Source of the DNA: Sinotaia quadrata
Lineage: Eukaryota > Mollusca > Gastropoda > Architaenioglossa > Viviparidae
Length of the DNA stretch: 64,000 bases
NCBI GenBank assembly: GCA_028829895.1
Contig: CM054177.1
Location: 36,982,564-37,046,563 of the forward strand
Reading direction: 5' to 3'
The notes below the pieces were generated by a model. The model was not told the origin of the DNA, did no database searches, and saw only the letters and a program-made list of their open reading frames with translations. A program made the translations under genes and the position numbers. Shown one piece after another: positions 59,572 to 64,000 of this stretch. Positions within the stretch are counted from its first letter, which is position 1. Each line of letters opens with the position of its first letter.

Positions 59572-61136
59572 TGTAGTATTAGTAGTTTTCCAGTTTACTC
59601 CATTTTAATAAATAAAAGTCCTGATAATCAAAAGAAAATATTAAATAATTAAAAGATGAATGCAAGTTCACTGTACTAGTGTACAATACCTAATAATTGT
59701 AATATACTATATTAGTATATAGTAATATTCTAATAAGTAATATACATCTCATATTTATTTTTCAAATAGGAACTGAACATATGTGTAAGTAGATGTATGT
59801 GTCTTGAGGGGAGAGACTAAATTAACAAATTGGCTTGGGGTGCCTATATATATACCCTAGAGCTGGCAATTCTAACATTTTCAATTGTGACAGTTTGGCA
59901 TATGGATGATAAAAGTTTAAAACACAAAGTATTGTGCAATCTTAATACATTTAATATTTTACTACCATGTTTTCAGTTTCAGTAACAGTTATCCTACATA
60001 AAAGTGAGGGCAAAATTATATATATAATTAGACCAAAGATGAAAAATCCATAAATATCAAATCCAGTGGGGGGGGGGGTATAGGGGTGGGGATGTGGATG
60101 TTATTATGCTTAAAGGTTGCTTCAAAAATATGACTATTTAAAGTCAAAGTTTAAGGCATATAACTGAATTCTTTGGTTAAAGCTAAATTCTTTGGTTAAA
60201 GCTAAAATATGTGTATATTTTAATTTTTATTATTTATTTATTTTAAGTCTGTTTCCTTTTGTATATTTTTGCTTTTTCTAACATGGATTTTGTGTAACTC
60301 TGTCAATGTACAAAATTCGTTGGGGTTTTTTTTTTGATAAATAGACAGATAGATTTGGCTATTTTCTAGTCTGTTTTACTTCTAGTTCTACTTCCAGTTC
60401 CAGCTTTAAAGTAATATTCTGTTTATGTGCCATCATACTATGCAAATTCATTACCAAGCCCATACAATTGCTGCCGGCCTTGCTCTTGTGCAGTGAATTA
60501 TTATTATAATTAATATTAATTTATTATTACTGAATATTAGCATATAAACTATTCAATTATTAATGTTCCGTTTAAATATAAACGTTTAAAGTGTACCGGT
60601 AAAGTTCGACCTGAACATATTTATTAGGGCCCTTAACTCTAGTCAAGTGGCTGCAACGCTGATGAAAGTTGAAAGTGATGCACTCACTTTTATTGTGACA
60701 TTGTATGAATAAATTGTACAAATTAATATAACTAATGTTAACATTTGATTTTTATAACACCACGGACTGGTGTTAAACAAATCCGGCAGTTTGAAAATAT
60801 GCATATCGAGAGCATGTACATGTAAATTGTTTTGAAATTGGCCCACTATATTTTACTGCCACCTCTCTTCACTTTGGAAGGTGCACAACGTAAACATTAA
60901 CATACATCAAATAAAACAAGTAATACTTTAAATACGTCTCACGATACCTTGTAATAATAGTTCCATGTTCTTTTACTACGTAAAAATGGCAATTATCATT
61001 CTGCGATAATAACGACAGTGGACAGGCTAATTTAAAAGACTTGATATCATTATCAAGAGCTCGCAACTCTGAGCACGTGACAGCTAAACTGTTACGTCCT
61101 GTGAAGGCACATACATAATGAAAGGTCCTACTATCT
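59572..61136 (-). other. Upstream of the LYST start; leader or promoter not resolved
   Basis: AT-rich sequence with a poly-G run (60067-60077) and a 19-bp tandem duplication (AATTCTTTGGTTAAAGCTA at 60168-60205). No TATA box or CpG-rich promoter could be singled out. A non-coding LYST leader exon may lie here. Confidence 0.35.
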
Positions 61137-62523
61137 TAATTTGGGCATCATTTTCGTTTTCGTGTCATTAGGAACTTGGATATCATTTTATTAAGTTTTT
61201 ATGACCATTAGGCGTCATCATATTATAAATGTCATTATGTTTCTTATGAACGTGGGGCATCATTTCATTATTCGTGTTATTATGCTTATTAGTAATTTGG
61301 GGCATCGTGCTATTCTTTGTGTCATTTTCTTCATGAGGAATGCGAAGCGTCATTCTGTTTGAATCATTACGTTTATTATGAATGTGTGTCTTATTTTTCC
61401 TGTCAATAAATTTATTATGGACGTGGTGCATCATTCTATTATTCGTGTCATTACGTTTATTATGGACGTGGGGCTTTATATTATTATTTATGTTATTATG
61501 TTCTTGATGAACGTGGGGCTTCATTTTACTATTCTTTTCATTATGATCTTGGACATCATTTTATTATTCGTGTCACTATATTTATAATGAATATTCTGTC
61601 ATTTCGTGTCATTAAGTTAATTATAAATGTGTGCATCCCTTTATTATTCGTGTCATTTTGTTCATGAAGAATGTGGGACGTTATTCCATTATTCTTTATG
61701 TTTATAATGAACGTGGTACGCCATTTTATTATTCTATTATTATTATGTTCATGATGAATGCGGTATGTTATTTTATTATTATGAAAATTAGCGCCATTTG
61801 ATTATTCATGTCACTATGTTGAACATAAGGCAACATTCTATTATTCATAATTTTGAGTTTATTATGAATCATTCTATTATTTGTGTCAGTAAGTTTTTTT
61901 ATGAACATGGGGCATGATTTATTTATTCAAGTCATTATGTCCTTGATGAACGTGGGGCTTCTTTTATTATTTGTATCATTATTTTCATTATGAACTTGGG
62001 CATCATTTTATTATTTGTGTCACAATGTTTATGAACTTAAGGTAGCATTCTCTTGTTAGTATCATTAAGTTAGTAAATCTGAGGCATTTTTCTATTATTC
62101 ATGTAATTTTGTTCTCATTGTTTTTCTGTTCCTGATGAAGGTGGGCATTATTTTATTATTCGTGTCATTACGTTCATTATCTGCATGAGGCTTAATTTTA
62201 TGTTTCCTGTTGTTATTTTCATGATAAATTTCAGGCTTCATTTTATTATTAATTTCATTATTGTAATATTTGAGTCATTATGTTTATTAGGAGGATGGAG
62301 TGACATTCTATTATTTGTGTTTATGGTGAACATGGGCCTCATTTTATTATTTGTGTTTATATTTAATGTGAATGTGATGCTACATGTTATTATCTGCATC
62401 GTTATGTTCTAATGAACGATGTTCATCATTTTATTATTCATGTCATTATGTTCCTTATAAACGTGGCCATCATTTTATCATTCATGTAATTATGTTTCCT
62501 ATGAATTTGTGCACTCATATATT
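61137..62523 (-). repeat. Degenerate array, period about 45 bp, reads as a 15-residue repeat
   Basis: About 30 diverged units built on CATTTTATTATTCGTGTCAT followed by TATGTTCATTATGAACGTGGGG. On the minus strand the unit is 15 codons. One uninterrupted stretch (61524-61183) gives about seven units of the type HVHNKHNDTNNKMMP, rich in His and Asn. On the plus strand the same array gives hydrophobic Ile/Met/Phe frames. The codon-multiple period keeps frames open by itself, so coding is not proven. It lies about 1.6 kb upstream of LYST exon 1. Confidence 0.85.
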
Positions 62524-64000
62524 TTCACCCACACAAACAAGTGTGCATAAATTTGCTCTCATCGCTTGCAGTGAGGGAAAGAGGGATTACCTAATTGTCA
62601 CATGTCCGCTGTTCTATTTTAGATTCCAATTATCAATATTGGTTTATAGAATAATTTCTAACAACAGTGACAGCCGGACAACCTATGTTATCCACTGCGA
62701 AATGCCATTCAGGCAATTACTCATGACATCTTGCTAGATAAATCAGTTGACTTGTTTTAGCTAACAATGTTATCTCCCTTTTATTTACAACTTAAGATTT
62801 ATAATTCTTTATAATTCTTTATTACGGCTCGGCCCCCAGTTAGCCAATCTCCAGTCATGCTACAATTATATAACAATGGGTAAGATAACAATATATTTCA
62901 TAACAACTCAATTAATAAAAAAGATTGAACATTTGCGAAATACGAATATTAGAACCTATACGCTCATACCAAAGTGTTTGTCGCGGGTTCATTTGTGGTT
63001 TTGTCGTTGCTGATTTGTTGCTGGCCCCTATCTCCTCCTCGGTGGGTAGGGGGGGGGTCAGACCCAGTAACCGCGACTTGCCGGGATCACATCAATGATC
63101 AGATGTTGATGATCATTTTCACACTCAGACACCACGAATAATCTTGTGGGGGGATAGGATTAACTTTATTCTGAGATGTGGGGTAAAATGTGAACAGCCG
63201 TGTGTGAGCAGGCGTGTGAATGTCGTGTGAGGGACGTACGGAACGAACAAACAAACAACCGCACCAACATACACTTTCAAAACCCGAGAAAGGAAGCCCA
63301 ACTCTTGAGAAAGAGTTAACAAAGAATTTAATTTTTAAAAAGGATTTTAAAATAGAAAACGGGCTTAACTCTCACACGGTGTTACATTCATTCAGTAACA
63401 TCCACACACAGCATCCATGGGGCGGGGAAACATGAGCGATGGAAAATGAAAAAATAATAAAAAAATATGATGAATAAACTACAATATTCAAACAATAAAC
63501 GGTGATGACCATTTTCACTACTTCTGCCAAAATCGAGTGGCACAAAAATACTTTGGGCCTAGCCCTACTACAGCACAACCAGTGGTAATGACCGCAGAAA
63601 AATATCTAACCTTAAAATTTACTAGCTTAAAATTAGTGGGTGTAAAAACCCAACGTCAACGAATGTTAATTCTACTTAGAACTGCGGCGATAACCGCAAA
63701 AATTATTCATTAAATAAAAGTCAAAGTTAAATGTTCATGATAAATAGTTCAGTTATGAAAATGTTTATATTCTAACTACCCTAGCTAGTAATGCACCTCT
63801 AATAAAAGTTTTCCTACTTACTAGTGTTTGAAACACGCTGAATTGTCGACACATGAACACACAGCACAAGAAACGAAATAGTCACAATTGCCAACACGCT
63901 GGCGAACACAAAAAGTTACAGTTTCTGTTGCTGCAGCTCGACACATGAGTGGCGTGGAATATTCTTCTCTCGGCGCAATCCTGGTCCCTTCAGCTCATTC
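62524..64000 (-). repeat. GC-richer module, probable minus-strand LTR or retroelement remnant
   Basis: From about 62815 to the window end the composition is richer in GC and CpG. Read on the minus strand it has several retroelement-like features, including CTGGAGATTGGCTAACTGGG and TAATAAAGAATTATAAAG polyadenylation-like signals near 62810-62860. The block at 63390-63480 resembles 9998-10080. No protein domain was recognised in the short frames present. The end of the module is beyond the window. Confidence 0.3.

Noticed and set aside
61378..61587. Hydrophobic plus-strand frame resembling a membrane protein
   Set aside because: It is the complement of the 45-bp array, and hydrophobicity follows from its ATT-rich units.

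Overview
This is a non-coding-rich, AT-rich metazoan nuclear window. It has large introns, many decayed transposons, microsatellites and one clear host gene. The repeat repertoire (RLE-type LINE, INT-before-RT gypsy element, several hAT families, P-like and piggyBac-like relics) and the very long introns suggest a mollusc, most likely a cephalopod. That taxonomic call is an inference from families I recognise, not something the sequence proves.

The host gene is on the minus strand: the N-terminal part of LYST, the lysosomal-trafficking regulator of the BEACH family. I could place five coding exons with canonical GT/AG borders and fully compatible phases: 59571-59494 (start codon), 54606-54524, 38999-38837, 34947-34839 and the large exon 27732-25106. 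Together they give about 1,020 residues. The rest of the gene, including the BEACH and WD40 parts, is not recognisable here and should lie past the low-coordinate end of the window or in small exons I missed. A possible alternative first exon (52600-52509) and an unassigned phase-0 exon (50907-50713) lie inside LYST intron 2.

Layout by region. 1-2600: an old hAT transposon with inverted ends and a near-perfect 8-bp target duplication. 3.5-13.3 kb: an in-frame 36-bp minisatellite, probable solo-LTR relics and tandem duplications. 17.1-24.3 kb: an LTR retrotransposon whose domain order is gag, protease, integrase, RT, RNase H, as in the Gmr1-like branch of Ty3/gypsy, with a 4 x 18-bp repeat upstream of a TATA box in its 3' U3-like region. 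25.1-27.7 kb: the main LYST exon. 28.8-32.0 kb: a related LTR element reduced to LTRs plus a gag start. 36.2-38.0 kb: two tandem 3' ends of an RLE-type LINE on the minus strand. 39.2-43.1 kb: a longer plus-strand copy of the same LINE, preceded by a 5S-rRNA-like module and split by a 1,319-bp hAT with exact target duplication. 46.3-49.3 kb: P-element-like, unknown-family and piggyBac-like relics. 55.6-58.4 kb: a third hAT of another family. 61.1-62.5 kb: a 45-bp-period array that reads as a 15-residue repeat.

Every mobile-element coding region seen carries stops or frameshifts, so none looks autonomous. They mostly fill LYST introns. The host gene is the only locus with uninterrupted, splice-consistent coding sequence.
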